A stretch of 9,567 nucleotides of DNA, from positions 1 through 9,567 of the forward strand of contig JAAYSR010000053.1 in NCBI GenBank assembly GCA_012518325.1, given 5' to 3'. Origin of the DNA: Bacillota bacterium. GTDB lineage: Bacteria; Bacillota; Limnochordia; Darwinibacteriales; Darwinibacteriaceae. Below the pieces are notes generated by a model, which saw nothing but the letters and a program-made list of their open reading frames with translations, had not been told where the DNA came from and searched no databases. The translations under genes were made by a program, and so were the position numbers. Of the stretch, positions 1 through 7,449 are shown one piece after another; the first letter of the stretch is position 1, and every line of letters starts with the position of its first letter.

Positions 1-1219
1 CAAGTATGTAAACGTAAAAGGGTACGCTTGTTCTTCCAATGAGTTCTGCCAGATCCCGGCGGCCTGTAATAACGTTTGCTTTGAGAATGCTGCGGGAATA
101 CGCTTCGGAAATAGATATCTGGAAGGTGTTAAGGGTAAGTAGGTTCCAGAGATAAACTGCTGCCTGCGCCCCCATTGCAATAAACAGCAGCGGACCGGCG
201 GAATACAAGTCTAGGTCATAGCCATAGACAATCATGAACACCATGGCGGCCACAAAACTCAGACCCAGCCCTTTAAACGCAGTGAAGACCCCTTGGTAAA
301 CCGCCTCGTTATACGGCATGCCGCGCAGGAATGCCTTAGACTTCAACGACCCTTTTTCAGCCAAGAATCCTAACAGGCTAAAGAGAAAGCCCAGGACAAA
401 TCCATTGAAGACTCCTTGGAAGAAGCGATAGCGCAACGAGAGGGAAAGTGCCCCTTCGTAGATGGGAATAGAAAAAGAAGTTCCTGCAAAGAGACTGACT
501 AAACCGACGAATGCTCCGTAGGCCAGCCCAGTGATCAAAGCATGGATCAGCCGTTCAGAAGTGCTGCTTTGTTTATTGCGTTTCCCAGATATGTACCCGC
601 CTAAAAACAACGCAATAAACGGGACGATCAGCAGCAGGCATGCGCCTGCATCTACAGTTGCGGTTCCCCCGATCAGCCCGGCCAGGTTAAGCTTTAAGGT
701 CAAGCCGACCAGATTGGTTAATGCTGCTACATCGCCGAAGGACAGCCACTTGAAGTCAGCCCCAATGGGCAGGCCAAGTTCGTAGGCAAACACTTCTTGG
801 ACAGCCCTGTTTGCAGATCCTGTGACAAATGCTGCTATAATAATGGATAGGACGATCAAAATCCCGATGGATATTGCAGCCCCTGCAAGGCCGTTTTTGA
901 CTTGGTCCCTGTCTATTTTCACAGATACTTTGGAAACCGCTTCAGAATAGGTTTTTATATCCGCCTCCTTTGGTGTTGGGTCAGAAGTTGTATCAGGTGT
1001 CGGATCAATAAACCCCTCAGTCCTTGCTGCCATCTTTGCTGTGCCGCATCTGCTGCAGTAAAGATCCCTGGGGGATGTCTCAAAGCCGCATGCTGTACAG
1101 AATAACGACTCTGCCATGTCCAGAGTAATTTGCTCACCTTTAGATCTAAGCAAAGCCCCATCATTGAAACAATATGTATTAACATCCGGGTTTTCAAAGC
1201 CGCACTGGTCACAGAACAT
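1..1219 (-). CDS. Polytopic membrane protein with two N-terminal zinc-ribbon-like modules (3' end outside window)
   Basis: The frame is open from ATG 1219 to the left edge (406 codons read, no stop), so the C-terminus is missing. The ATG follows an AGGGGGT Shine-Dalgarno sequence. Residues 3-20 form a first ribbon-like module with C3, C6 and C17, but the expected fourth cysteine is replaced (C17-F-N-D20). Residues 41-58 form a complete ribbon, C41-x2-C44 and C55-x2-C58. A linker rich in Thr, Pro and Asp (about 67-90) leads to a membrane region with about six hydrophobic segments, roughly 111-133, 194-210, 226-248, 267-287, 316-333 and 343-362. The ribbons are expected to be cytosolic. The upstream gene's TGA lies inside this gene's Shine-Dalgarno region, so the two are probably translationally coupled. 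I do not recognise a named family. A membrane scaffold or sensor is possible, but no catalytic motif is visible. Confidence 0.85.
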   Translation of the reverse strand, partial: MFCDQCGFENPDVNTYCFNDGALLRSKGEQITLDMAESLFCTACGFETSPRDLYCSRCGTAKMAARTEGFIDPTPDTTSDPTPKEADIKTYSEAVSKVSVKIDRDQVKNGLAGAAISIGILIVLSIIIAAFVTGSANRAVQEVFAYELGLPIGADFKWLSFGDVAALTNLVGLTLKLNLAGLIGGTATVDAGACLLLIVPFIALFLGGYISGKRNKQSSTSERLIHALITGLAYGAFVGLVSLFAGTSFSIPIYEGALSLSLRYRFFQGVFNGFVLGFLFSLLGFLAEKGSLKSKAFLRGMPYNEAVYQGVFTAFKGLGLSFVAAMVFMIVYGYDLDLYSAGPLLFIAMGAQAAVYLWNLLTLNTFQISISEAYSRSILKANVITGRRDLAELIGRTSVPFYVYIL

Positions 1220-1224
1220 AAAGA

Positions 1225-1722
1225 TCACCCCCTGCCCTGCGCTTCCAGCTTCCAGCCGCAGCACCCGCAAAAAGCTGCTGTTGAAGGCACTTTTCCTTCG
1301 CAGACTGCACAAAGGACCCCTTCCTGATCATCTTCTTCCTCCCTGTGGATTTTAGCTCCGCAGTTCCCACAGAAGATGCTGGTGCTGGCCACCTTGCTGC
1401 CGCATTCGCACACAGTAAATTCCACATTGCTCCTTTTGATCTCTTCAATATTGTTCAGTGCCTTGAAAATCAAGCAGTCGGATTGGATCACCGCCTGAAC
1501 AACACTGTCAAAGTCGTCATCAACAATGCTTCCTTCCCTTACTTTTTTATAGACCAGCTGGCCCAGTTCCAGGAGATCTTTTGCCTTTCTTTCAGACGCT
1601 TCCCTAATAATCTTTCTTTGCTGGGCTATCGCCTGGGCCTCCTGCAGCTTAACCTTCCCCTTGTCTATACCGCCCTGAACATGAGACATTCCCTCTTCGA
1701 TTTTCTTGAGAACCCGGTCCAT
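1225..1722 (-). CDS. Helical zinc-ribbon protein with two C-terminal ribbons
   Basis: This is a predicted soluble protein of 165 residues. I place the start at ATG 1722, nine bases after the GGGGG of its Shine-Dalgarno sequence. An in-frame TTG at 1731 touches that sequence and is unlikely to be used. Residues 1-100 are charged and helical, with Lys/Glu/Gln-rich stretches suggesting coiled coil. Two zinc-ribbon modules follow: C105-x-C107 with C118-x2-C121, and C138-x2-C141 with C152-x2-C155. An acidic linker of Glu and Asp (about 128-134) separates them. The first knuckle has CxC instead of the usual CxxC spacing. There is no signal peptide or membrane segment. It lies between two membrane zinc-ribbon genes and ends six bases before the next ATG. 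Zinc binding is inferred from the cysteine pattern; the cellular role is unknown. A protein-interaction adaptor for the membrane partners would fit. Confidence 0.85.
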   Translation of the reverse strand: MDRVLKKIEEGMSHVQGGIDKGKVKLQEAQAIAQQRKIIREASERKAKDLLELGQLVYKKVREGSIVDDDFDSVVQAVIQSDCLIFKALNNIEEIKRSNVEFTVCECGSKVASTSIFCGNCGAKIHREEEDDQEGVLCAVCEGKVPSTAAFCGCCGWKLEAQGRG

Positions 1723-1780
1723 TCCACTCAACCCCCTCTTCTTTGAGCAGTACTATGCAGACGCAAACCTTTTTCCGCCG

Positions 1781-2356
1781 CTAGAAGCTAAAGTCGGCCA
1801 CTTTCCATTTGCCCTTTTCCTTGATCAAATCTATGGCTCCAAACCACATGTCATCAAGCTCAAAGTCAAAACTTGCCTCTGTATCCGTTAGATGCGTTTT
1901 GATCACCTCTACCTTCTTGCCCCAGTCGGAACCGTACTCAAGGCCAAGCATAACGGACATAAATGCCAGCTCAATTTGGAGTTCTTCTGTAAGGGAGTCC
2001 ATACTGGAATAATAGGCCAGCTGCCGATCAATCTCTTCTTGCGTCATGAGGTTAACGATTGCCTTGCCGTCAGCACTGGCCAGTGCAGCTATAAAGTCCT
2101 TCGCCACCGTTTCGGGATTGCCCTTACTTGGCCACAACATGGCTGCAGCAAGGGCGATCAATACAACAACAACGCCTATCCTGAACACATTGCTGGAAAA
2201 GATTCCTTTGCCGGAAGTGACATAGGGCGGATTTGGTTTCCCATGCCCTCCCTGCTCTTCCCGGGGTTCCTCACCTGATTCCACAACCTGTTGTCCACAC
2301 ATTGCACAGAATTTTGCATCTTGCTCTAATTCAGCTCCACACTCTGAACATAGCAT
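1781..2356 (-). CDS. Zinc-ribbon single-span membrane protein with a small extracytoplasmic domain
   Basis: This protein has 191 residues. ATG 2356 follows AGGGGG by a seven-base gap. An N-terminal zinc ribbon has C3-x2-C6 and C17-x2-C20. It is followed by a Glu/Gly/Pro-rich linker and one hydrophobic segment at about 58-75. The C-terminal part (about 78-191) starts with a helix resembling 'ETVAKDFIAALASADGKAI' and ends in beta-like sequence with 'KGKWKVADF'. That pattern is typical of NTF2-like/DUF4878 domains that sit outside the membrane. The layout (cytosolic ribbon, one span, outer NTF2-like domain) resembles the Bacillota TcaA/YvbJ type in outline, but I cannot claim homology. It is the first gene of the three-gene zinc-ribbon cluster; 58 bases separate it from the next start. 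Function is unknown; an envelope sensor or scaffold is an inference. Confidence 0.85.
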   Translation of the reverse strand: MLCSECGAELEQDAKFCAMCGQQVVESGEEPREEQGGHGKPNPPYVTSGKGIFSSNVFRIGVVVVLIALAAAMLWPSKGNPETVAKDFIAALASADGKAIVNLMTQEEIDRQLAYYSSMDSLTEELQIELAFMSVMLGLEYGSDWGKKVEVIKTHLTDTEASFDFELDDMWFGAIDLIKEKGKWKVADFSF

Positions 2357-2474
2357 TTAATTACCCCCTTTTTTGCAGTTTTCATATACTGTATTGCACA
2401 AAACCATGCAAATCCCTTCGATTCTCTGCAGTTTTATGTCGAATCCTTACGGATTTACTCCCTCAGCATTCAAC
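2357..2474 (-). promoter_or_regulatory. Presumed promoter region of the zinc-ribbon cluster, with a short inverted repeat
   Basis: This gap separates the importer terminator from the first zinc-ribbon gene, so the cluster needs its own promoter here. The only spaced candidate I find on the minus strand is TTGCAT, 17 bases, TATATG, which is a poor match. An inverted repeat, TTGCA-8-TGCAA (plus 2394-2411), overlaps that candidate and could be an operator. A second small repeat is AATCC-TTAC-GGATT at 2442-2455. The location is well supported; the exact promoter elements are not. Confidence 0.35.
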
Positions 2475-2506
2475 AAAAAAGGCACTTCACCGTGCCGAAG
2501 TGCCTT
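2475..2506 (-). terminator. Rho-independent terminator of the peptide-importer operon
   Basis: On the minus strand a perfect 10-bp stem (AAGGCACTTC pairing with GAAGTGCCTT, plus 2479-2488 and 2497-2506) encloses an eight-base loop. The stem runs directly into a T tract (six A on the plus strand, 2475-2480). It starts 24 bases after the stop of the last permease gene. This is a textbook intrinsic terminator and marks the end of the importer transcript. Confidence 0.93.
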
Positions 2507-2529
2507 AGACTCTTCACCCCATGGGACAA

Positions 2530-3402
2530 TTACCCCTGAATCCGGGGATCCATAATATCCCGGAAAGCATCGCCAATGAGGTTCCAGGACAAAACAAAGA
2601 GAACAATAGCTAGACCTGGCCAAACCACAGTATACCAGTAGGCCATAGGGTTGTCAGGCGTGCCCAGAATCCAGTTCCGGGCAAAGCTGATCATCTGCCC
2701 CCAGTCAGCGTGGCCTTCAGGGGCGCCTAATCCCAGGAAACTTAGGGTGGAAGCAGTAACTACAATAGAGCCCATATTCATAGAAGCCTGAATTAAGACA
2801 GGAAAGATCGTGTTGGGCAGAATATGCCGGATCAGAATCTTCCGATGCACTACTCCCCCAGCCCGGGCTGCCATGACGTACTCCTCCTGTTTCACTTGGA
2901 GCACATTGCCGCGGATTAGACGGGCGTAGCCGGTCCAGCGAAAGATGACCAGGGCAATAATAACCTTATCCAGACCCCTGCCCAGAATGGTTGTGATGAC
3001 AATGGCCGCAATCAGAAAGGGAAAGCTCATGAACACATCTACAAAGCGCATCACAACTTCATCGAACTTCCCGCCGATATAGGCGCTGGTTGATCCAATC
3101 ACGATGCCAATCAGGCAGGACAGGCCAGTGACAATGAGTCCTACCTGGAAAGCAGTTCTTGTTCCCCAGACAATCCCGTAGAAAATATCATACTTCCCCT
3201 GCGTCAACCCCATGGGGTGCTCAGACGACGGCGGCTCCGGGGTATTGCCCCAGCCGTAGCGAGGCACTCGATAAGGATCATTGGCATGAACTTCCGGTGT
3301 TGGCGCTATCCAAGGGGCGAACACTGCCACGAGAATAAAGCCCAGCAGGAGCAGCAGTCCAATCATGGAGAGCGGGTTGCGCAAAAGCTTCTTTACTACC
3401 AC
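2530..3402 (-). CDS. dppC: Peptide ABC transporter permease, DppC/OppC type
   Basis: This inner-membrane subunit of 290 residues forms the peptide channel as a heterodimer with the adjacent DppB-like protein. Hydrophobic segments lie at about 12-32, 85-107, 124-141, 146-160, 200-223 and 258-277, giving the six spans of the family. The EAA loop that docks on the ATPases is at about 174-197 (EYVMAARAGG, then RHILPN). The first span carries the OppC N-terminal pattern, 'NPLSMIGL' followed by 'FAPWIAP'. A soluble insert (33-84) follows it, as in DppC/OppC proteins. The start is GTG 3402, eight bases beyond the upstream stop, with GGAG ten bases before it. The ATG just upstream at 3407 is in another frame and hits a stop after three codons. 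It is the last gene of the operon. Peptide is the most likely substrate class, although nickel and sugar relatives share this fold. Confidence 0.95.
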   Translation of the reverse strand: MVVKKLLRNPLSMIGLLLLLGFILVAVFAPWIAPTPEVHANDPYRVPRYGWGNTPEPPSSEHPMGLTQGKYDIFYGIVWGTRTAFQVGLIVTGLSCLIGIVIGSTSAYIGGKFDEVVMRFVDVFMSFPFLIAAIVITTILGRGLDKVIIALVIFRWTGYARLIRGNVLQVKQEEYVMAARAGGVVHRKILIRHILPNTIFPVLIQASMNMGSIVVTASTLSFLGLGAPEGHADWGQMISFARNWILGTPDNPMAYWYTVVWPGLAIVLFVLSWNLIGDAFRDIMDPRIQG

Positions 3403-3409
3403 AGCATGA

Positions 3410-4441
3410 TCACTCCAATCTCACCCTAGGATCAATTACCGCATAGAGAACGTCCACCACTAAGTTGATCAGGACCAGAAGCAATCCATAAAACAGTGTG
3501 GTTCCCAAAACCAGCGTATAATCAAGCTGCTGGGCCCCGGTTGCAGTGAGAAGACCGATCCCCTTGTAATCAAAAACCGTTTCCACAATGACCACGCCGC
3601 CCAAGAGGCCCAAAACCATAGAGCCCGAAACTGTGGCAACAGGGATGAGGGCATTGCGGCGCACGTGCCGGTTCATAACCACTCTCTCCGTCAATCCCTT
3701 TGCCCTGGCAGTACGTACATAGTCCTTGTTCATCACTTCCAGCATGCTGGACCTTGTAATGCGGAGCAGATAAGCCCACCACAGATAAGCGAGGGTCATA
3801 ACTGGAGCAATCAGATGGCGGACTGAATCCCAGAAGATGTCGGGCCTCCCATTCAAGAGCGCGTCCAATGTGTTCAAGCCGGTGAAGCGAGTAAAATCAC
3901 CTGTTAACACGATGGAGTCGGCCCACATGGAGAGCCGCCCCGGCGGGAACCAGCCCAAGACACCATAGAACACCATGAGCAGTATAAGTCCAAAGACAAA
4001 GTCGGGTAAAGACCAGCCCACAATGGCAAAGACCCGGCTGAAATGATCAAGGGGCCTGTTGTAATGCTTGGCAGATATGGTGCCCAGCCAGATTCCCCCC
4101 AAGATTACGGGGACAATAGCAAACAAAGCCAGTTCAACCGTTGCGGGAAAGCGCCTGGCGATGGCTTCAGCCACTGGCATGTTAGCCGACGCCGAATAGC
4201 CCAAGTCCCCCCTGAGCAGATTCCTCATCCAATTGATGTAACGAACATGGACAGGCTGGTCCAGGCCATACTTGCGGACTAAATCGTCCAGGCTCTGGTT
4301 CTTCAGCTCTTCCGGACTCTTAATATAGGTGCTCACCAGCTGATACGGAGTCAAGAAAGACATGGCGACAAAAATCATGAGTGTAACCCCGATTAAGACA
4401 ACTGGCAGAAACAGCAGCCGCCTTGCGATGTAGGTTATCAT
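3410..4441 (-). CDS. dppB: Peptide ABC transporter permease, DppB/OppB type
   Basis: This channel subunit of 343 residues belongs to the binding-protein-dependent importer. The N-terminus 'MITYIARRLL' and the 'GLDQPVHVRYINWM' region are hallmarks of DppB/OppB. Predicted spans lie at about 8-30, 101-124, 137-162, 208-226, 268-290 and 309-331. The EAA loop is at about 240-258 (DYVRTARAKGL), and the C-terminus ends in the family pattern 'DVLYAVIDPRV'. ATG 4441 follows AAGGGG with normal spacing. The gene lies between the binding protein and the second permease; the downstream GTG begins only a few bases after its TGA. Length and motif set are normal for the family, and I see no defect. The exact peptide range cannot be read from the permease. 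Confidence 0.95.
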   Translation of the reverse strand: MITYIARRLLFLPVVLIGVTLMIFVAMSFLTPYQLVSTYIKSPEELKNQSLDDLVRKYGLDQPVHVRYINWMRNLLRGDLGYSASANMPVAEAIARRFPATVELALFAIVPVILGGIWLGTISAKHYNRPLDHFSRVFAIVGWSLPDFVFGLILLMVFYGVLGWFPPGRLSMWADSIVLTGDFTRFTGLNTLDALLNGRPDIFWDSVRHLIAPVMTLAYLWWAYLLRITRSSMLEVMNKDYVRTARAKGLTERVVMNRHVRRNALIPVATVSGSMVLGLLGGVVIVETVFDYKGIGLLTATGAQQLDYTLVLGTTLFYGLLLVLINLVVDVLYAVIDPRVRLE

Positions 4442-4471
4442 ATGCTTACCCCTTACCTAGCAGAATAGCGG

Positions 4472-4501
4472 GAGTAGGACTGCCCGAAGGCAATCCTACT
4501 C
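4472..4501 (-). other. Intercistronic UUCG-tetraloop hairpin between binding protein and permease genes
   Basis: On the minus strand an eight-base arm (GAGTAGGA with TCCTACTC) is extended by an inner TGCC/GGCA stem across a single mismatch and closed by a TTCG loop. The closing context is C(UUCG)G, an exceptionally stable RNA tetraloop. No T tract follows, so it is not a standard terminator. It lies 23 bases after the binding-protein stop and 30 bases before the permease ATG. In such operons hairpins here often protect the upstream message end and raise binding-protein yield over permease yield; that role is inferred. Confidence 0.75.
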
Positions 4502-4524
4502 ATTTTGCGAGCGAGCTTGTGCAA

Positions 4525-6351
4525 CTACTTCTGTACTTTGGAAATGTAGTACAGATCGTACTGGGCGCTGTAGGCTGGGCAGTACTCAAAGCCTTCTACC
4601 CAATCGCGCATGACCCGGTGTGTGGTTGCCTCCATAAACGGCATGCCAATAGCCAAGTCGACATAAAGTCTCTGCAGCTCATGATAAATCCTCTCGCGTT
4701 CTGCGGGATCGGTGGCTTTGATACCAGCTGCGATGAGCTCGTCAAACTGTTCCTTAGCAAGGTCAATCAAGCCCTGGCCGCAGAAGCCTGCGAAGGTTCC
4801 CGACGAATGCATGAATGGAACAGCAAAGTTATGCGTATCCGGGAAGTCCATCAGCCAGCCCATGACGAAGATAGGCAGCGAAGCTGAGCGGAGCCTATCC
4901 AGCACGGTGGCCCATTCCAGACCGATAACGTCAACCTGGAATTTCGGATTGATTCTTTCGATGTTGTACTCGAGAATCTCCAGAGCAGTCTTACGTGCGT
5001 CATTACCTGTGTTGTAAACAATACCGACCTTGAACCCTTTCTCCCAGACTTCGCCGTCGAAGGCTTTCTTGAAGTACTCGGCGGCTTTGTCCAGATCGTG
5101 GGTGAAATACTCTTGCTCGGTATTTACATACGGCAGGCTCTGTGGGAACGGCCCTTTGGGAATTTCGCCTGCGCCAAGGGCAACCTCATTCAGGTAAGCC
5201 TCAAAGTCAAAGGAGTAGCCAAAGGCTTTGCGCACATTGATGTCAGCGAAGAAATCGCTTGGGATGCCGTTTCCATCCAGTTTACCGCTGCCCACCAGAT
5301 CTTCGTTGCCCTCGACGGGAATGGTAAAGCTGAAGAAGAGCACCGTATTGGTTACCTGAGGCAAACCCTCAACAACGACTACATTAGGAATAGAGCGCAC
5401 TTGCGGCAGATCTTGCTGTCCCACATAGATTCCGTCTGCATCGCCGGCACGCAGCATGAGCAGACGTGTGGAAAACTCTGGGATATTCTTGATCACAGCA
5501 CTCTTGAGCTGAGCAGGTCCGCGCCAGTATTCATCAAAACGGCTGAGCAGAACCTGAGCGCCGCTCTTATCCCAGGTATCCAGCTTGAAGGGGCCGGTTC
5601 CGTTAGCTTTATCATAAAGGACCATCTCTTCAAGGGCACGATCATACCATTTTGGCCAAGTGTCAGGATTTCCGTCCCAGGCGCCGTTGGCCACCATCCA
5701 TTCCTTGCTCAGAATGGAGGACCAGGAGCCGCCCTTGGCGAGAATATTGATGAACGGCGGATAGGGATCAACCAGATGGAAGACGATGTCGTTGCCGTCA
5801 ACTTCCATAGTGGCGTCGATCAAGTCATAGGCCTTCCGCAAAATGGCCGGATCAACTTCGTCGATTTCCACAAAGTCGCTGGGGCCGCCTGCCATGGCAA
5901 TTACATCGCGCATGGTCTGCACGCCAAGGAGGGGTTCAAAGAACATCCACATCGGTCCGCCGGCAGGATCCGCGAGCATACCCCGTACGAATGAGTACTT
6001 GACGTCTTCAGCTGTAAGTACCGAGCCGTTGTGGAACTTCACGCCCTGGCGGATGGGCACCCGGATTGTACGTCCATCCTCCGACATGAGCCCGTTGGCT
6101 ACTGTGGGCACTTCGGTGGCCAGCATGGGGCCAATCTTATCCAGATCTCCATCAACATACTCAAACAGGTTGTCATAGACGTGGTGAATAATCTCACCGC
6201 TCGCCGTGTCATAGGCTGCAGCCGGATCGAGGGTCTGCGGACCTCCCGCCCCGCCGACATAGACAAACGTTTCGGGATCAAATGCGAAAACAGAAACCGA
6301 CAAACTGAGAGTCAACAACAGGACAATCAAACTCAAGACCTTCGTTTTCAA
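4525..6351 (-). CDS. dppA: Extracytoplasmic peptide-binding protein, SBP family 5
   Basis: This 608-residue protein captures peptides outside the membrane and delivers them to the permeases. The SBP_bac_5 signature is visible: 'GGAGGPQTLDPAAAYD' near 33-48, then 'RQGVKFHNGS' and 'LTAEDVKYSFVR' at 101-123. The N-terminus is a signal peptide with Lys2/Lys4, a hydrophobic core at 5-22 and a V-F-A site before residue 24. No lipobox cysteine is present, so signal peptidase I cleavage and a free mature protein are expected, unlike most Bacillota relatives. The protein is somewhat longer than the roughly 530-550 residues of classic DppA/OppA. The start is TTG 6351, seven bases after GGGAGG. It lies between the ATPase and permease genes. 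The substrate is inferred as peptide from family and neighbours; other solutes of family 5 remain possible. Confidence 0.93.
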   Translation of the reverse strand: MKTKVLSLIVLLLTLSLSVSVFAFDPETFVYVGGAGGPQTLDPAAAYDTASGEIIHHVYDNLFEYVDGDLDKIGPMLATEVPTVANGLMSEDGRTIRVPIRQGVKFHNGSVLTAEDVKYSFVRGMLADPAGGPMWMFFEPLLGVQTMRDVIAMAGGPSDFVEIDEVDPAILRKAYDLIDATMEVDGNDIVFHLVDPYPPFINILAKGGSWSSILSKEWMVANGAWDGNPDTWPKWYDRALEEMVLYDKANGTGPFKLDTWDKSGAQVLLSRFDEYWRGPAQLKSAVIKNIPEFSTRLLMLRAGDADGIYVGQQDLPQVRSIPNVVVVEGLPQVTNTVLFFSFTIPVEGNEDLVGSGKLDGNGIPSDFFADINVRKAFGYSFDFEAYLNEVALGAGEIPKGPFPQSLPYVNTEQEYFTHDLDKAAEYFKKAFDGEVWEKGFKVGIVYNTGNDARKTALEILEYNIERINPKFQVDVIGLEWATVLDRLRSASLPIFVMGWLMDFPDTHNFAVPFMHSSGTFAGFCGQGLIDLAKEQFDELIAAGIKATDPAERERIYHELQRLYVDLAIGMPFMEATTHRVMRDWVEGFEYCPAYSAQYDLYYISKVQK

Positions 6352-6414
6352 TGCTTTTCCTCCCTTTCGTTTTATTGTTGCCTGACGGCTATAGCTAAAC
6401 TTAACCGGATTCCT

Positions 6415-6430
6415 AACTGCTTAGGCAGTT
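6415..6430. repeat. Short inverted repeat spanning the oppF stop codon
   Basis: AACTGC-TTAG-GCAGTT is a perfect six-base inverted repeat whose loop contains the ATPase stop codon. No T tract follows on the minus strand, so it is not a convincing terminator. It could form a weak hairpin at the ATPase/binding-protein boundary, or be chance. The remaining bases up to 6351 hold only the binding protein's Shine-Dalgarno sequence; no clear internal promoter was found. Confidence 0.35.
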
Positions 6431-7449
6431 TCGGCCCTGGAAACTCCGGTCAAATTTAGATCCTGGGCGTAGTGGCAAGCGGCAAAATGTCCCTTGCCGT
6501 CAACATCGACAAGCTCTGGGATTTCGCGGCGGCAGCGTTCCTGGGCATAGCGGCAGCGAGGATGGAAATGGCAGCCCGGAGGCGGATCAGCCGGACTGGG
6601 CACATCACCTTGCAAAATGATCTGCTCGCCAACAACATCGGGATCCGGATCGGGGATCGCCGAAAGCAGAGCTTCGGTGTAGGGGTGCTTCGGACTGGAA
6701 AACAGACTGCCAACCTCTCCCATCTCCACAATGCGCCCTAAATACATCACAATCACCCTGTCGCTGATGTGCTGCACCACCGACAGGTCGTGGGCAATAA
6801 ACAAATATGTAAGGCCAAACTCCTCCTGCAGGTCGTCCAAGAGATTCAGAACCTGGGCCTGAACCGAGACGTCCAGCGCCGATACCGGCTCATCGCAGAC
6901 AACAAGGGAGGGGTTCAAAGACAGCGCTCTAGCAATGCCGATCCTCTGCCTTTGTCCGCCGCTGAACTCATGGGGAAAACGATTCATATGATGAGAACCC
7001 AAGCCCACCGCATCAAGAAGCTCCTCTACCCGCTCATAGCGCTTCCTGCGGTTTTTCATGCCATGGGCCTGCAATGGTTCGGCAACAATATCCCTAATGC
7101 GCATTCTTGGATTAAGGGACGAGAAAGGATCCTGGAAAACGATCTGCATCTTGTCACGCAGTCGTCGAATAGTCTTCTCATTGACCTCTGTCCAGCTGCC
7201 GTCCACATGCAAGCGGATGGTGCCCTGCGTCGGCTGGATAAGGTGCATGATGGAAAGGCCCATTGTGGTCTTACCGCAGCCGCTTTCACCGACGACACCC
7301 AGCGTTTCGCCTTTGCGGACCTGAAAACTTACATTCTCAACGGCCTTCACATGGCCCACCGTGCGACGGAATATGCCCTTGGTGATAGGAAAGTACTTCC
7401 GCAGGCCCTGAACGTCTAACAAGATTTCCCCTGTGTTTGGAGTCGTCAT
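6421..7449 (-). CDS. oppF: Peptide ABC transporter ATPase, DppF/OppF type
   Basis: This 342-residue cytosolic ATPase pairs with the OppD-like subunit to power import. All nucleotide-binding motifs are intact: Walker A GESGCGKTT at 54-62, Q-loop Q106 in 'FQDPFSSLNP', ABC signature SGGQRQR at 163-169, Walker B ending in D186-E187, D-loop near S190-D193 and switch H220 in 'IAHD'. The C-terminal oligopeptide-transporter extension has four cysteines, C293-x5-C299-x6-C306-x18-C325, the position reported to hold an iron-sulfur cluster in some Opp/Dpp ATPases. The OppF-type N-terminus 'LRKYFPI' separates it from OppD. Its ATG overlaps the upstream TAA by one base (TAATG), which suggests coupled translation and balanced subunit amounts. 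It is complete and normal in length. Confidence 0.95.
   Translation of the reverse strand: MTTPNTGEILLDVQGLRKYFPITKGIFRRTVGHVKAVENVSFQVRKGETLGVVGESGCGKTTMGLSIMHLIQPTQGTIRLHVDGSWTEVNEKTIRRLRDKMQIVFQDPFSSLNPRMRIRDIVAEPLQAHGMKNRRKRYERVEELLDAVGLGSHHMNRFPHEFSGGQRQRIGIARALSLNPSLVVCDEPVSALDVSVQAQVLNLLDDLQEEFGLTYLFIAHDLSVVQHISDRVIVMYLGRIVEMGEVGSLFSSPKHPYTEALLSAIPDPDPDVVGEQIILQGDVPSPADPPPGCHFHPRCRYAQERCRREIPELVDVDGKGHFAACHYAQDLNLTGVSRAETA

Noticed and set aside
1731..1731. TTG start for the soluble zinc-ribbon gene
   Set aside because: It directly abuts the GGGGG tract; ATG 1722 has proper nine-base spacing from that site.
4472..4501. Intercistronic hairpin as an intrinsic terminator
   Set aside because: There is no downstream T tract on the minus strand and essential permease genes of the same importer follow.
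5098..5994. Long plus-strand open frame of 298 codons inside the binding-protein gene
   Set aside because: It lies wholly antisense to the well-supported SBP gene, has no recognisable domain, and similar antisense frames occur opposite the ATPase genes as a by-product of codon bias.
6769..7419. Plus-strand open frame of 216 codons opposite the OppF gene
   Set aside because: The minus-strand ATPase has every catalytic motif intact in this interval; the plus-strand frame shows no domain and no operon context.
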